Positions 45,594 to 57,800 of a stretch of 64,000 nt of DNA are shown piece by piece. The notes beneath the pieces are model-generated. The model worked only from the letters and a program-made list of their open reading frames with translations. It made no database searches and was not told the DNA's origin. The position numbers and the translations under genes are program-made. The stretch is from Papilionanthe hookeriana x Papilionanthe teres (taxonomy: Eukaryota; Streptophyta; Magnoliopsida; Asparagales; Orchidaceae): contig CM040430.1 of assembly GCA_022702705.1 (NCBI GenBank), positions 67,965,982 to 68,029,981 of the forward strand, given 5' to 3'. How positions within the stretch are numbered: the stretch's first letter is position 1; each line of letters begins with the position of its first letter.

Positions 45594-47098
45594 TTAAGGA
45601 TCTCCAAAAATTTTCCAAAATCTGTTATCCCTATTTTGTTTCTTTAATCTTTGAGGAAATGGAGGAGGTGGTCTTTTAACAGTTATCTTCATTGGCTCAA
45701 GAGGATAATCCAAGTCTGGATATATCTTGTTTGAACCTTTTTCAATTTTAACCTTCTCCTTTTCTACTTCAACTTCTTTTTGCACTCTAGTTTCCAATTC
45801 TTTTCAACTCCTTAATTGAATAGCCATAAGTTGTTCCTTGTTTTGATCTTTTGGATTGATCTCCACATTTCTTGGAAGTGTTCTAGAAGGTCTATTATTA
45901 AATGCAGTGAAAATATGTCCTAATTGATTTTTAATATTTTTCATAGCAACACCTTGAGCTTGTAATTTATTTCCTATATTTAGAATCATTTCTTTCGTAG
46001 ACAACTTCTTATCCTTAAATTTCGGGTTACTATTGAATCCAGGGGGATAAGATGGTCTAAAATTAGGATTTCCTTGATTGTTCGAATTTCCAATTGGATT
46101 CATAGAATTGTTAGCCTAGTGTGGGTTAACATTAGCATTATTATTATTCCAATTGAAATTTGGGTGATTCTTCCAACCAGGATTATAATAATAGTGTGGG
46201 TTAACAGGCTTGTTAGGTCTATTAATAGCATTTAAAGTCTCATAAGGCGTTTGAGATTCTGTTATCTGTCAAAATGAATTTTCCTCCAATACTTGAGGGG
46301 GTTGAGAATAATTCATTCCGTATTGATCTATTTTTTTAGAAAGGGCTGCAATTTGAGAAACTAACATAGTCATCATATCTGAATCATGAATACTATCTAC
46401 TCACTTAGGATTTACCAGTTCAGAGGGCCATTGGAAATTATTAGTAGCCATTTCTTCAATTAATGCGTATGCTTCGTCAAAAGGTTTTGACATTAATGAT
46501 CCACCAGCAGCAGCATCTATAATAGATCTTAATGATCCCACTAATCCATTATAAATTGTTTGAATTTTTAACCAATCTGGTAAAGCATGATTTGGACACT
46601 TCCTAAGAAGATCTTTAAATCTCTCCCAAGCTTCATATATTGACTCTCCTTCAAACTGACAAAAAGATGTAATATCTTTTCTTAGCTTAGCAGTCTTTAA
46701 TGGAGGGAAATATTTTGATGGAAACTTTTGAGATAATTCTCCCTAAGTTCTAATAGATCCAGGTGCTAACGAGTTTAACCACGCCTTATCTTTATCCCTT
46801 AACGAGAAAGGAAAAGTCTAAGTCTGACAGCGTCGCTAGACACTACATCATATTTAAAAGTAGCACACAGTTCTAAAAAACTAGCGATATGTAAATTTGG
46901 ATCCTCATTAGGTGTTCTAGAAAATTAATTGTTTTGTACCATTTGAATAATAGAAGGTTTAAGTTCAAATGAATTAGCAACAACATCAGGATTTTGAATA
47001 GTTATATGAATTTCATCCGCTGTTGGGTTAGCATAATCTCTTAAAGGTCTTGGCAAATTTCCAGTATTATTTCTCTGATTATCTTGAATATTCGCCAT
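45594..47098 (-). pseudogene. gag of the old Athila-like element (decayed)
   Basis: ATG at 47098 begins MANIQDNQRNN and soon reads PLRDYANPTADEIH, matching gag of the plus-strand element. The capsid region (46400-47000) is broken by stops and frameshifts. The C-terminal frames 45804-46103 (NFRPSYPPGFNSN, STKEMILNIGNK) and 45594-45797 (PPPFPQRLKKQ) continue it. Confidence 0.82.
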
Positions 47099-47249
47099 TT
47101 CGCATTGATTTTTGATTTGTTTTTGTTGTTTTCTAATATTTCTGACAGTACGCTCTAACTATGAATCGTAAGGCACTAAACCTATAGATCCACTATTATG
47201 CATATACAATCACACAAATAGTTTTTTTTTTACTTTGACTTCGTTTCCT

Positions 47250-47266
47250 CCCCGGTAATGGCGTCA
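47250..47266 (-). other. Second primer-site-like sequence
   Basis: The minus strand reads TGACGCCATTACCGGGG, a degenerate version of the tRNA-Asp-type site, about 77 bases from the LTR-proximal one. It is likewise followed by an LTR-edge-like TTTGATAC. Confidence 0.5.
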
Positions 47267-47327
47267 AAAATTTGATACAATTAGTTTGAATACACGAATT
47301 CGACACCACTGCTAGGATATATAATTA

Positions 47328-47342
47328 CCCAGCAACGGCGCT
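47328..47342 (-). other. Primer-binding site of the old Athila-like element
   Basis: The minus strand reads AGCGCCGTTGCTGGG, seven bases inside the 5' LTR with the same AGTTTTT spacer as the plus-strand element; it is a decayed tRNA-Asp site. Confidence 0.7.
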
Positions 47343-47349
47343 AAAAACT

Positions 47350-49019
47350 TGATGCAACCAGACTTCACTTCTATATTTTTAAATGCAAGATTTTTTTAAC
47401 CTCAAATTTATATATTTATAATGATTTTGTAAATTCCAAGCATTCAACGCAAGTATACATATCGTATCAAATAATACAGGGCTCTAATGGAGTCCAGGTT
47501 ATCGATCCCACAGGGAGGTTTTAAGTTGAAGCAAAGTGAAAGTTTTAACAAGTTAGAATAAAGCACTAGAACTTTCTTCTAACACTACAACTACTATGCA
47601 GAAAATAGTAACAACCAACTAAACTACAATTACTTCTAATAACCTTGAAAGCAGAATTAATTAACAGACACACTAAAGTAAGTATTTGAAAGGTTTTTGA
47701 TATATGAGAAAACTATCTTTCTTCTTGCAATGAGAATATGATGTGTGGATTGATATGGATTAATTATCTAATTTATTGTGCCAAATAGGAGCATAGACGA
47801 TTCTTTACCTTTAGATGAGTACCCCCTCCTCTAAATAAGAAAAGAACATTGACACATTCTAAGTTTAGTTACTAATTCTAGGGCTAGGCTAGGAGGATAC
47901 CGGCTCTCACTTTGGAGCTCCCACTCACCCTTCTACCGAAGGCTAACCTTTAATATTAGTTACTAATCTTAGAACCAATCTGGGGATTCCAGCCTGTCAC
48001 CTTGAAATCTCCACATTGAAGTCCTTCAAAACACATTTCCTTATTTATTTGCACGCAATTCCCATGAACTAGATAATTCATCCATGGAAATTGAATGGAT
48101 CTTTCATTATTGTTGTAGGACATTAAATCCTTTAAAACATAATGTTCAACAACATATTTTAACATTTCAATTGGCTAGATCGAAAGTAAATTAATTTCTA
48201 AATGAAAAACCATCACAATTTCTTCATCACATTAAAAGCACATCAAATCAACTTCAAACCATCATCACATCTCTAAGAAAAAAGAAAGATAAAGAAGACT
48301 ACTCATAATTCAAGAAGAAGATACAAGAAAACATGGATTTTATATACATAAGAAAAGTCATACAAACCACAAAAGGAAATACAACGCATCTCTTTCTCTT
48401 CCCTAATGCAAACTCCTTGAAGTTCCTTTAAATTCTCCTCTCTTCTTTACAACGCTTGATTCTCTCTTTAGAATGGAAATGAAGAATCAATCTCTCACTT
48501 TACTCCTTCTCCTTCACTCCTTAGAGAAGAATCCCTCTCTTATACACTAAACCCTAACACTAAAAACCATAGGAAAGTAATAGAATGCGAGATAGCACAC
48601 TCTAAAACTCTTTAGAACTCACTTCCCTCGTCCAAATTTAGTTATTTAAGATTTAGGGACGAAATCCCAAGAGTTTCCATAGGCATCCCTTCAAAACTTC
48701 ACCAAAACTCTAAAAAATTGAATTCCACCGACCATGGGTGCCAGCGTCGCCAGATAGGGCGTCGGCGGCGCTCTATCATGCTAATTAATTCTGGAGTCTC
48801 TGGATTTGGGCTCCGGCGGCGCAAGAATACTTTGTCCACCATTTTGCTCCTTTTTTCTCCTTTTCGCTCTGAATTTGTTCCTTTTTTATTCTTTTCACTC
48901 CAAATCACCTAAAATTATCATACCTGCAATAAATCATGAAAAATGCCTTTCCTTAAAGTGTAATATCACAAAGATAAGTAAATTTGATAGCATAAACCAT
49001 ATATATTTTTGGTGCATCA
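47350..49019 (-). repeat. 5' LTR of the old Athila-like element
   Basis: Begins TGATGCAA and ends GCATCA on the plus strand; homologous to 478-2170, with a GC-rich U3 block at 48720-48835. The primer site borders it on the left. Confidence 0.8.
48338..48346 (-). promoter_or_regulatory. TATA-like box in the 5' LTR
   Basis: The minus strand reads TATATAAAA; the position matches 1462-1470 in the other LTR. Confidence 0.5.
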
Positions 49020-49256
49020 GTACTTAAGCTAGCTAGCCTGCATAAGTGGAATAACATTATTGTTAAGGTAGATTCTATGACCCTGATACAGCTGACTGAG
49101 GGTGGAACTAACTCTGATTGGCATCATGCTTATTGGAGCAATAGGATCAAGGATCTGAGGATGAAAGTGGATGTGAAGTTTTCTTTTATCTTTAGAGAAG
49201 GCAATAAGCCTACTCATTGGCTGGCTAGGTGTGGAATTAACCCTCTAAGGTGGTAG
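49020..49256 (+). pseudogene. 3' end of LINE ORF2 (RNase H tail), copy A
   Basis: The plus-strand frame gives VDSMTLIQLT, WHHAYWSNRIKDL, FIFREGNKPTHWLAR and stops at TAG 49254-49256. This is the end of the RNase H domain found after RT in plant L1-type LINEs, with the second catalytic Asp in VDS. The upstream part is cut off by the old Athila-like LTR. Confidence 0.82.
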
Positions 49257-49808
49257 TATCCTCTTCTCTTCCCCATCCCCTCCTTTTTCTGCTGATGGGA
49301 GACATCTAGAAAGTGCCTCATTTTAGAATTGCTAACCTTCCTTAGGAATTTATGATCTTTGAACATTGGAGTTTCATGGGATTTAAATCCTTTGCTTTGG
49401 TTTCTGTTGGAACATGTCTTGACTGTATTACTACTGGAAACTGGAGAATATCCTTTTCTTCTATCCTGATTTTTGGACTCTGCTGGGACAGTTTCTTCAC
49501 TTGCTTCTTGGGGGATACTGGAAGAGTAATCTATTGATTGCTAGAAGTTGGTGCCTTGGAACATTTATGGTTTCTTATTCAGACCCCATTACCATTGCAA
49601 TTGTATACTTTTTGGTTTTTAACTTTACTGAGTATGGGATTTTACTTTTTGGGTTTACTTTTCTTTCAATTCTTTGTGTGAGTTGTAATGAGGAGATGAT
49701 GCCTACTATTTTCTATTGTTTTCAAGTTCTTGGGTTCATATTCCCTACCCCATTTTGTACTCACTTTTTTATATTAACATGTAGGGAGCCATGACCTGCT
49801 CCTTTCCT

Positions 49809-49810
<2 letters not shown>

Positions 49811-49888
<78 letters not shown>
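49811..49888. repeat. (AT)39 microsatellite, tail of LINE copy A
   Basis: Seventy-eight bases of pure AT dinucleotide. Confidence 0.98.
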
Positions 49889-49891
<3 letters not shown>

Positions 49892-50560
49892 TTGCAAGGC
49901 TAAACTTTCGAGTGAAGGAACGAAAAAATTCGGCAGGTTCATTTTTATATTATTGCAATTTACTTGCATTTACCTTCCTGCATTCTATGATTTTTTATCG
50001 AAAGCAAGATTGCATGTTACACAACAAGGTCACCCTGCTTGTCAAAAATGATACTTCTAGTATAGCTATAAAACAAAGCCAAATTTAAAGTTAATATAAA
50101 ACAAAGATAAAATTAACCGCCACAATAATGAAAATATAAGACAACTCAAAATTCTATATTTAATCACTAAAAAAACAAAATCACAAGTGAAACTAAATTA
50201 AAACATCTTTCTCTATGATCAGGAATCCCTCAGGGGAGGCAACCTAGTTTCAAGAGATCCGGCACGGTCTCTTACACTTGGGTTTTACCAACATACAACC
50301 TTCCCGATGTTGCTATGAGAAGGCTTTCTACTTGAACGTGAGCTATTTCAATATGCTATTTCGAAAATTCGTAAGACTTTAAACAAATGGATATTCGAAA
50401 GGATTTGGATATACCAAAAATTATTATGCTTACATTCACATTAAATTTATATACTTGACACAATTGTAAAAATGAGTTTACTGATTATTCAAGTCCATTG
50501 CATTTACATGCCTCACACTTTAAGTCTTTAGGCATTTACATACTTAACACTTAAATTTAA
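49889..50560 (-). repeat. Diverged Tat/Ogre-like LTR fragment, inverted
   Basis: The reverse complement of 50020-50200 resembles 4690-4850 of the Tat-element LTR: 'ttttgtagctat', 'cagggtgac', 'gattaaattttgagttgttttatatttt' and 'gcggtgaattttatcttgt' all have clear counterparts. The similarity fades near 50450-50560. The remaining stretch to 50795 is AT-rich with nothing recognised. Confidence 0.65.
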
Positions 50561-50792
50561 GAATATAATACTGACAAATTTTTACATAACTCAATATATT
50601 TACATACTTATCAATAATAAAATGGTGTAATATTTAGTTTATTTATATATATTTACATATATAACACCTAATTTGAATGTATTGAATATGAAAATACAAA
50701 ATTTCTTAACATTCATGTACAAAACTCATAAAATAATAAAAAATAAAAAAGAACTTTTTTGGATCTATTTTTTTTTAAATTGCAGAGTTACA

Positions 50793-50795
<3 letters not shown>

Positions 50796-50869
<74 letters not shown>
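50796..50869. repeat. (AT)37 microsatellite in front of LINE copy B
   Basis: Seventy-four bases of AT dinucleotide directly abutting the 5'-truncated LINE. Confidence 0.98.
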
Positions 50870-50871
<2 letters not shown>

Positions 50872-52745
50872 AGATCCACTTGGATGGCTTGGAATAAGTT
50901 GGCTAAACCTATTGAGGCTGGGGGTTTGGGTTTCAAAGGCATCCAACAATAGCGTGAAAGTTAACTATTGCAAACTGCGGATTCAATTCGGGAAGCGAAC
51001 TCTCTTTGGGCTAATTTCTTGATTGGAAAATATTGCAAAGACTGCCATCCTTCTAAGGTTACTACAAAGTTGGGTGCTTCTAGAGTCCGGAAACATATGG
51101 TGAAGAATAGGGAAATTCTTTGAATCTCTTTATAGTTTGGGAGCTCGGGTAATGGCCAAGTAAGTTTCTGGGAAGACAATTGGTGCCCTCCCCATATGAA
51201 GGAAGCCATCCCAAACATTGATAAAACTTGTTTCACTCGTTTCAAATTGCTTTGGGAAAATGAGAAGTGGTCTTTACGGAGTACTTCGAATTTTGTTACT
51301 GCTCGAGTCTGCTAACCAGATTGCCACCATCCCATTTGATAGAAACAACCATGATAAAATTATTTGGAGTAATGGTACTACTCACAGACCTTACTAAACA
51401 AATGTATTTAAAGATCCATGAGTGGCCTAAAGTTAATTGGGGCAGAAATATCTGGAACAAATACCTCACCCCTTCAATGTCTCTTCTCACCTGGAGAGTG
51501 TTTCACAAGCTTCTTCCAACGAGATGACATTCTAAAGCTAAAGGGGATCGGAGGACCTTCAAAATGCTATCACGTGTGGGGTTGAGGAGGAGTACGTTCA
51601 ACATATGTTCTTCCATTGCGAGTTTTTCCCAAGAGGTGTGGAAGGGGATCATTAGAGAGATTAGCATAAACACCATTCTTACGGACTCGGTTGGATCTCT
51701 GCAGATGCTTGGATCTCTTGGCAAAAGTCCAAAATGGGTACCATTCCTCTTATGATTACTTGGTTTATTTGGATGCATAGAAACTCTATCAAATTTGACA
51801 ATTGTAAAAGTACGGTAGCTACTGTGGTGGGAAATTGTATATCCTTTCTTACAAAGCCGATCCGACTAAAAAATTTCCCTGCCATTTTGAAGGCCTCACA
51901 CAAAAAACACATTACAAGATATCACATTCAAACTTTCTGCTGGAAGTACCCACCCATCCCTTACATCGAGGCCAACACTAATGGTTCCTACTCGATCGAG
52001 GGGTGGCGGTGGTGGTTTGTTCGGGAATCATGAGGGAAGATGCCTTGCATATTTTCAATCTCCTGTTATTGTTGAAGATGCTTTGGAATCTAATGCTGGC
52101 CGCAATTTGCAAGGCTCTTGAACTTGCTATGGCATTCAACTGGAAGTTTATCATTGTGGAAAATAATTCTGCTGTTGTAATCAATGTCTTAAAGCAAAAT
52201 CAACAACTTTCCTGGTTTTCTCCTAATGAACATCATTTAAAATGGCAGCATGTGTATTGGATTAATAAAATCAAAGCTTTTGCACATCATTCCAACATCA
52301 AGTATAGCCATATCTATAAAGAAGGGAACGGACTCTGCTCAATGGCTAGCTTGAAATGCAAATTCTACCCAACGGGTGATGGTGTCACTCGCCCCTACCC
52401 CCAGCTGAATTTTCCGATGGATTCGATTGCTTAAAGGCACCTTATTTCGAATTGTGGGCAATCGACCTTTTGCTTTCTCCTCGTTATTTAATTGGTCCCA
52501 TTGTCTCCGGTTGGCGGTTTCACTTTCCATCTGCGAGCATCTTCATTTTGCTCCCCGAGTCATTCTCTTTTACCCCCTATATTTATTCTTGGTTTTGTTA
52601 CTTTGGGGCTAGTTTTTATTTTTAACTCACTTAGTTATTTTTATTTGGTGTAGAGTTGTTACTGGGCAGTGTTTTGTAATTTTTCATTTTCAGATTTCAA
52701 CATGTAAGGAGTCTCTTGTAGCTCCTTTTCTTTAAAAAAAAAAAA

Positions 52746-52802
<57 letters not shown>
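50870..52802 (+). mobile_element. LINE copy B, 5'-truncated, ending in A- and TA-tail
   Basis: Starts inside the region after RT (WNKLAKPIEAGGLGFKGI, aligned with 57316 onward in copy C). It continues through the zinc-finger-like region (near 51470-51650, TWRVFHKLLPT and a H-x-C pair) and RNase H (near 51960-52370, EANTNGSY, ALELAMAFNWKFIIVENNS, HIYKEGNG) to a 3' UTR, an A-run at 52735-52747 and (TA)n. Stops and shifts are frequent. It sits directly after an (AT)n tract, as if inserted there. Confidence 0.82.
52750..52802. repeat. (TA)n microsatellite between LINE copies B and C
   Basis: Fifty-three bases of TA dinucleotide; copy C begins directly after it. Confidence 0.98.
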
Positions 52803-52803
<1 letters not shown>

Positions 52804-53298
52804 CATTGTGGCTGCTGAGGAAAGAGAAGCTCTGCTAGGGTTTCCAGTATGACTTTGTCGGCGGCTACTTCTTTGGTTGTGGCTTAGGTGGGTGGTCAAG
52901 TGGGTGATGGTTTTCTTTTGGCCGGTAGTTGTGTTGGTTGTTTCTCTTTGGCCTCCTTATTGGGTGGAAGGGCCTTCCCAGGCAATTTCCTTTTCAAAAT
53001 TTCTACTTTTTTATTGGGTTTTTGTTATTGGTACTGTTCCATTATTTTGGCCCTTTAGTGGAGCTTAGCTGTTGGTTCTGGTTGGTGGTTGGGTTTCCTG
53101 GGTGTTTTGATCTTCAAGCTGTTACTATTCCAGTGGTTTTGATTTCATTGCTCAGGAGGTTTTTCTCTTTTCTGGCTGGAATTTGTCTTGCTCTTTGGAA
53201 CCTTTTCTGGTTTTGATTTTTTTAGCAATTTGCCTCTTTGGCTGGGAGTTTGGTTTGGGCTCTTGTGGTTTTGTTGATTTGTGCAGGCTTTAATTGTA

Positions 53299-54825
53299 AT
53301 GGTCTGCCCCATTGACCTGATACAAACATAGCTTAGGCCAAAGCCACTTATGCTTGTGTAGTTGGGAGGGCTCCATCTCTTTCAGACCCAGCAAAGCAAA
53401 TTTTTCCCCAAAGCTTGCATGATGCTGCTGCTGGTAGGTCCTCCTACCCATTTATCAGACCAATTGAGGAGAAAGAGGGCAGTCTTGCAGTCATTTTTCT
53501 GAGCAAGAACTAGAGGAATTAGATGCAGAAGTTAAATTAACTTTAATTGGTAAGTTCATGCTGGGTCACCCAAAGATGGAATTTTTCAGAAGCTACTTTG
53601 AATCACTAAATTTTATGGGTAACTAGAAAATAGGACTCTTGGATGGCAGACATCTGCTGATTAACCTTTCTACAGAAGAAGATTATGCAAAGCTTTTTGC
53701 CCAACAGGTGGTCACCATAGCTGGGATGGAGATGAAGATAACTAAGTGGACAGCAGACTTTGACCCCAGCAAAGATCTCCCCATAGTTCCCATATGGTTC
53801 AAGTTCCCAAATCATCCATACAGATTCTTCAATTAGACTGCCCTTTTCCAAATTAGGAGATCCCTTGGAACCCTTCTTAAGCTAGATGCAGCAACTTTTA
53901 ATAAGGCCAAACCTGAAATGGCAAGGATCTAAATTGAAAGGGATATTTCCCTCCCAGACATCAAGAAGATATTGATAGGCTCAGCTTCTGATGGGCAGTG
54001 CCAAAAAGTTATCATGCAGTAAAAGCCATATTTTTGCACCCACTGTAAGATGTTTGGACATGCCACTGATAGATATTACAGACTCCATCCCCCTCACGAA
54101 GAGCTACAAATATGGCCAAAGAAAATCCCAATGTTCTAGACAATGCTACACCCAGTGTTTCACTAGCTGTGGTGTAGGAGGATAGTACTTCAAAGCATTT
54201 GTTGTCAGATTCCAGGCATGTTCCTTCTGAACAGCCTATCCCAATGAAGAGTTCTAACCCAAATGTAGAAAGGAGGCAAATTTCTGGACCTATCCCACCA
54301 ACTTAGCTTTTTTCACCAAACCCACAAATCAGCTCTACTCAGTTTCAAACACCCATTGAACCCACCCCTACCCAAACTAACTTTCTTCCCTCCCCAGCTG
54401 AGAGGGTGGGAAGGGCTCTAGATCTTATGAAGGTGATCCCTTCTAGAGGGCCACTTCCCAATACACCTGTTGTATTGGGGGACTCTTCTGGTTCTGACAG
54501 AGAAGATCATTAGATTAGAAGAGAAGAGGAGGAAGTTAGAATCATCACACCTACACAGTCCTCAGATCACCTTTTTGGAGTAGTGGAACCTAATGCTGAT
54601 GATCATTTTGAAGCCTTGGCCCTTTTAGAAGAAACCATCTGTGATATGCAGAACAATTTAGAAGGGAAGTGGCATACTCAAACATCAAGAAAGAAAAAGA
54701 AGATTAACTCTAAAGTGCAGAAACTAGGGACACCTTTAAATGAGGTGTAGTTGGCTGGTACTTCCAAGACTAGGGGAAGGTCTAGATCTAGATCTCAACC
54801 CTCTTTTCCCCCTCCCCCATATTAA
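53299..54825 (+). pseudogene. LINE ORF1 (DUF4283-like, CCHC), copy C
   Basis: An RNA-binding, gag-like protein. Readable parts are VVGRAPSLSDPAK, FPQSLHDAAAG, then the DUF4283-type core DGRHLLINLSTEEDYAKLF, KITKWTADFDPSKDLPIVPIWFKFPN, and a knuckle FCTHCKMFGHATDRYY in which the last Cys is Tyr. A Ser/Pro/Thr-rich C-terminal part follows. The start at ATG 53299 is chosen by alignment with copy D. Broken by many stops and frameshifts. Confidence 0.78.
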
Positions 54826-57800
54826 ATGATAAACTTCCTATGATGGAATATTAGGGGATTTGCAAATCCCCTTTCTATTAAAAGACTTATCTCACTTAAC
54901 AGGAAACATAAGCTATGGTGCATTGCTATCTTTGAACCATTAGTGCACAAACACCCCCAAAAAGTTCTCAGCAAACTAAATGGTTTCTCTCATTATGAAA
55001 ATTGTAATAATAAGATTTGGATATTCTGTAGAATGGAAATTTCTTGGTCAATCTTAGTTGATCATCAGCAGTTTATTCACTCCCCCTTTCAAATTAATGG
55101 GCAAAGTGGATTTTCCACCTTTGACTATGCCGGTTGCAGTAAAGAAGATAGATAGATTATGGGCCAACCTTCAAAGTATTGGACACCAATTGTCTTCCCC
55201 CTGGTTAGTGGGACATGATGTTAACAGTATTGGTTCAACTGCATAGAAGTTTGGGGACAGGGCTCCTAACATTTTAAAGATGACCACTTTCAATGATAAC
55301 ATCCATGCTACAAATTTATTTGATATTGGCTTCAGGGGTCCCTTCTTCACTTTGGAAAGGGGCAAAATTTGGGAAAGGCTTGACAGGATTTTGGTGAATA
55401 ACTATTGGCAGACTAATTGGATGCTCACCTATGTGACACACCTTAGCCTTGCTGGGTCTGACCAAAGACACCTCCTATCTCCATTACATCCCCTATTCAC
55501 ACAAGTTCACACCCCCCCCATTCAAATACCTGAATGTGTGGTCTTCTCATCCTGATTTCTAAAATCTTGTCTCCACCCACTGGTGTAATATTGATCACCC
55601 CACCCCTTTAACTAAGTTGAGTCTCCTGCAGACCAAACTCAGCAAAGCCCTTAGATATTGGAGTTGGAATTCTTTTGGTGATGTTTTCCAAGCTGTCACA
55701 GAGGTTGAATGAGAAGTGGCAAAGCTAGAAGCTGAAGTTCAAATTGGCCTTACCAATGAGGAACAACTACTCAAAGCACAAAATAATCATATGCTTGCTA
55801 TAAAAAGACAAAAATTGCTGTTACAATAGAAATCAGATATAAACCACTTCAAAAATGGGGACAGGAATATCAGCTAATACCATGCATACATTAAATACAG
55901 GAGAAAGTGCAATACTATTCACTCCAAACATTCAAATGAGGGCAGGAGACTCCAGGATATCACTGAAATTGCCCAGGATGCTGTTAATCATTATGAGAAG
56001 TTACTCAATCATACCAATGTTCACAAATTGCCTGTGGATGCTGCATACTTCATTAAAGATTTTCAGTATATTAACAGTCTGGTTCTAACAAAAATTTCAT
56101 CTGAGCAGGAAATATGGAATGCAATTAATTCAGTTGACAGCTCTAAAACTGTTGGGCCTGATGGCTATACGATGAACTTCTACAAACAAGCCTGGGATAT
56201 GGTTACGATGGATGTTGTTGCTGCTATCCAAAGTTTCTTCTAAGGACATCCTCTCCCAAGTCACTTCAGTGCCTCTAATTTTGTGCTGGTCCCAAAAAAT
56301 AATACCATGCAGAAATGGGAACATTCTAGACCTATATGTCTTACCTCAGTGATCAACAAGACAATCAGCAAAATTATGGTGGGGAGACTTCAACCTCACC
56401 TGGACAAACTGATCTGTCGTAATTAAACTGCATTTGTCAAAGGCAGGTCTATTTTTGATAATTTCCTTCTTACACAGGAACTTCTATTGGATCTGGAAAT
56501 GTCACATAGAGGGGGTAACCTGATTTATAAATTACATATTCAAAAGGCCTATGACACTTTAAACTGGGAGTTTATTATGGAAGTTCTCACTACTAGAGGC
56601 TTCAATTCCTAGTTTTGTACTCTCATCAGAAGATGGCTGGAATCAAATGAGCACTCTATTTTAATTAATGGTCAAGCTAGGGACAATTTCAAAGCAACCA
56701 GAGGTCTCAAACAAGGAGATCCTCTCTCTCCAACTTTTTTTATCTTTGCATTAGATTATATTTCTAGAATGATTAGTAGAGTATTAATAAATCAGAACTA
56801 CTTCAGGTACCATCACAAATCCAACATAGCAATCTCACATCTTATTTATGCAGATGATATCATGCTTTTCTTAAGTGCACATAGGAATGCTGTCAAAAAA
56901 GTGAAACATTATCTGAACTTTTTCCAAGCTCATTCAGGTATGGTTTTCAACCCTGATAAATGTCAGATGACCTTTCTAAAAGGACCCCAGCACATACTAA
57001 GAAATAAATAATGGCATATACTGGGTTCTCTAGCAGCCCTCCCTATTAAATATCTTTTGGTTAATCTCATCATTGGTAGAGCAAAGCAAATCCAATTTGA
57101 TGATATCCTCACTAAGATCAAATCTCAACTTCATTGTTGGAAAAATTTATTCCTATCAAATGGGGGTAGAATTACTTTGCTAAAGAGCATACTTACTACC
57201 TTCTCTTCCTACATGTTGCAAATGACAACCATGAAAAAAAAGCACTCAATTGCAATTGGAGAGGACTTTCAACAGATTTTTGTGGTCAGGCCAAAGACAA
57301 CAACTACAACGGGCATCTTGGCAGAAAGTGATTAAACCAGTTATGTCTGGTGGCCTGGGTTTTAAAGGCCTCCATGAACTCCTGCAGGTTAACTTATTTA
57401 AACTAAGGATTAATTTTAGAGCACAGACCTCTCTTTGGGCCATATTCATGAAAGGGAAGTATTGCAGACACCATCACCCTTCCCTCACTGTTACAAAAAT
57501 GGGGGACTCTAAAATCTTGGTAAAGATGCTTAAGGTTAGACAAATTGCTGAGGAATTATTTGTTTGGGAATTAGGCAATGGGGAGATCAACTTCTAGTTG
57601 GACAATTGGTGCCCTAAGGATTGGCTCATTCCTAGATTGGACTCTGCTGACCACACTCTTAAAGTGGCTGATTTCTGGGATGGCCAAAACTGGTCACTCC
57701 CACATCTCAGGGCTATATTACAGGAACATTCAGCTAACCAGATTTCCACTGTTATATTCAATAGAAGCAGACCTGATAAAATTAATTGGAAAACCTACCA

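Larger units (their letters stand above)
478..49019 (-). mobile_element. Old Athila-like Ty3/gypsy element, split by two nested insertions
   Basis: Reading right to left, the parts are a 5' LTR (47350-49019), primer site, broken gag, protease, the start of reverse transcriptase, a deletion, a first 3' ORF (43766 to about 44375), a spacer (29424-30128), a second 3' ORF (28301-29423), a 3' UTR (28120-28300 and 2186-3363), a polypurine tract and a 3' LTR (478-2170). The 24.75 kb Tat-like element interrupts the 3' UTR. The 13.4 kb Athila-like element interrupts the spacer; both left clean 5-base target duplications. The two LTRs are clearly homologous but visibly diverged, so this is the oldest layer. 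The bases outside them (aaaat on the left, gtact on the right) do not match, so either an end has been rearranged or two minus-strand relatives have been joined. Confidence 0.62.
49020..49888 (+). mobile_element. LINE copy A, 3' fragment with (AT)n tail
   Basis: RNase H end, then about 550 bases of T-rich 3' UTR without convincing coding content (frames 49352-49794 are hydrophobic by composition). It ends 'ctcctttcctca' followed by an (AT)n tract, the same kind of end as copies B and C. Confidence 0.8.

Noticed and set aside
49791..50051. Frames made of repeated Tyr-Ile (also 50673-51022)
   Set aside because: Pure translation of (TA)n microsatellites.
52877..53216. Trp/Phe/Leu-rich frames in LINE 5' UTRs (also 59249-59635)
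   Set aside because: G/T-rich leader composition, no similarity of the protein frames between copies C and D.
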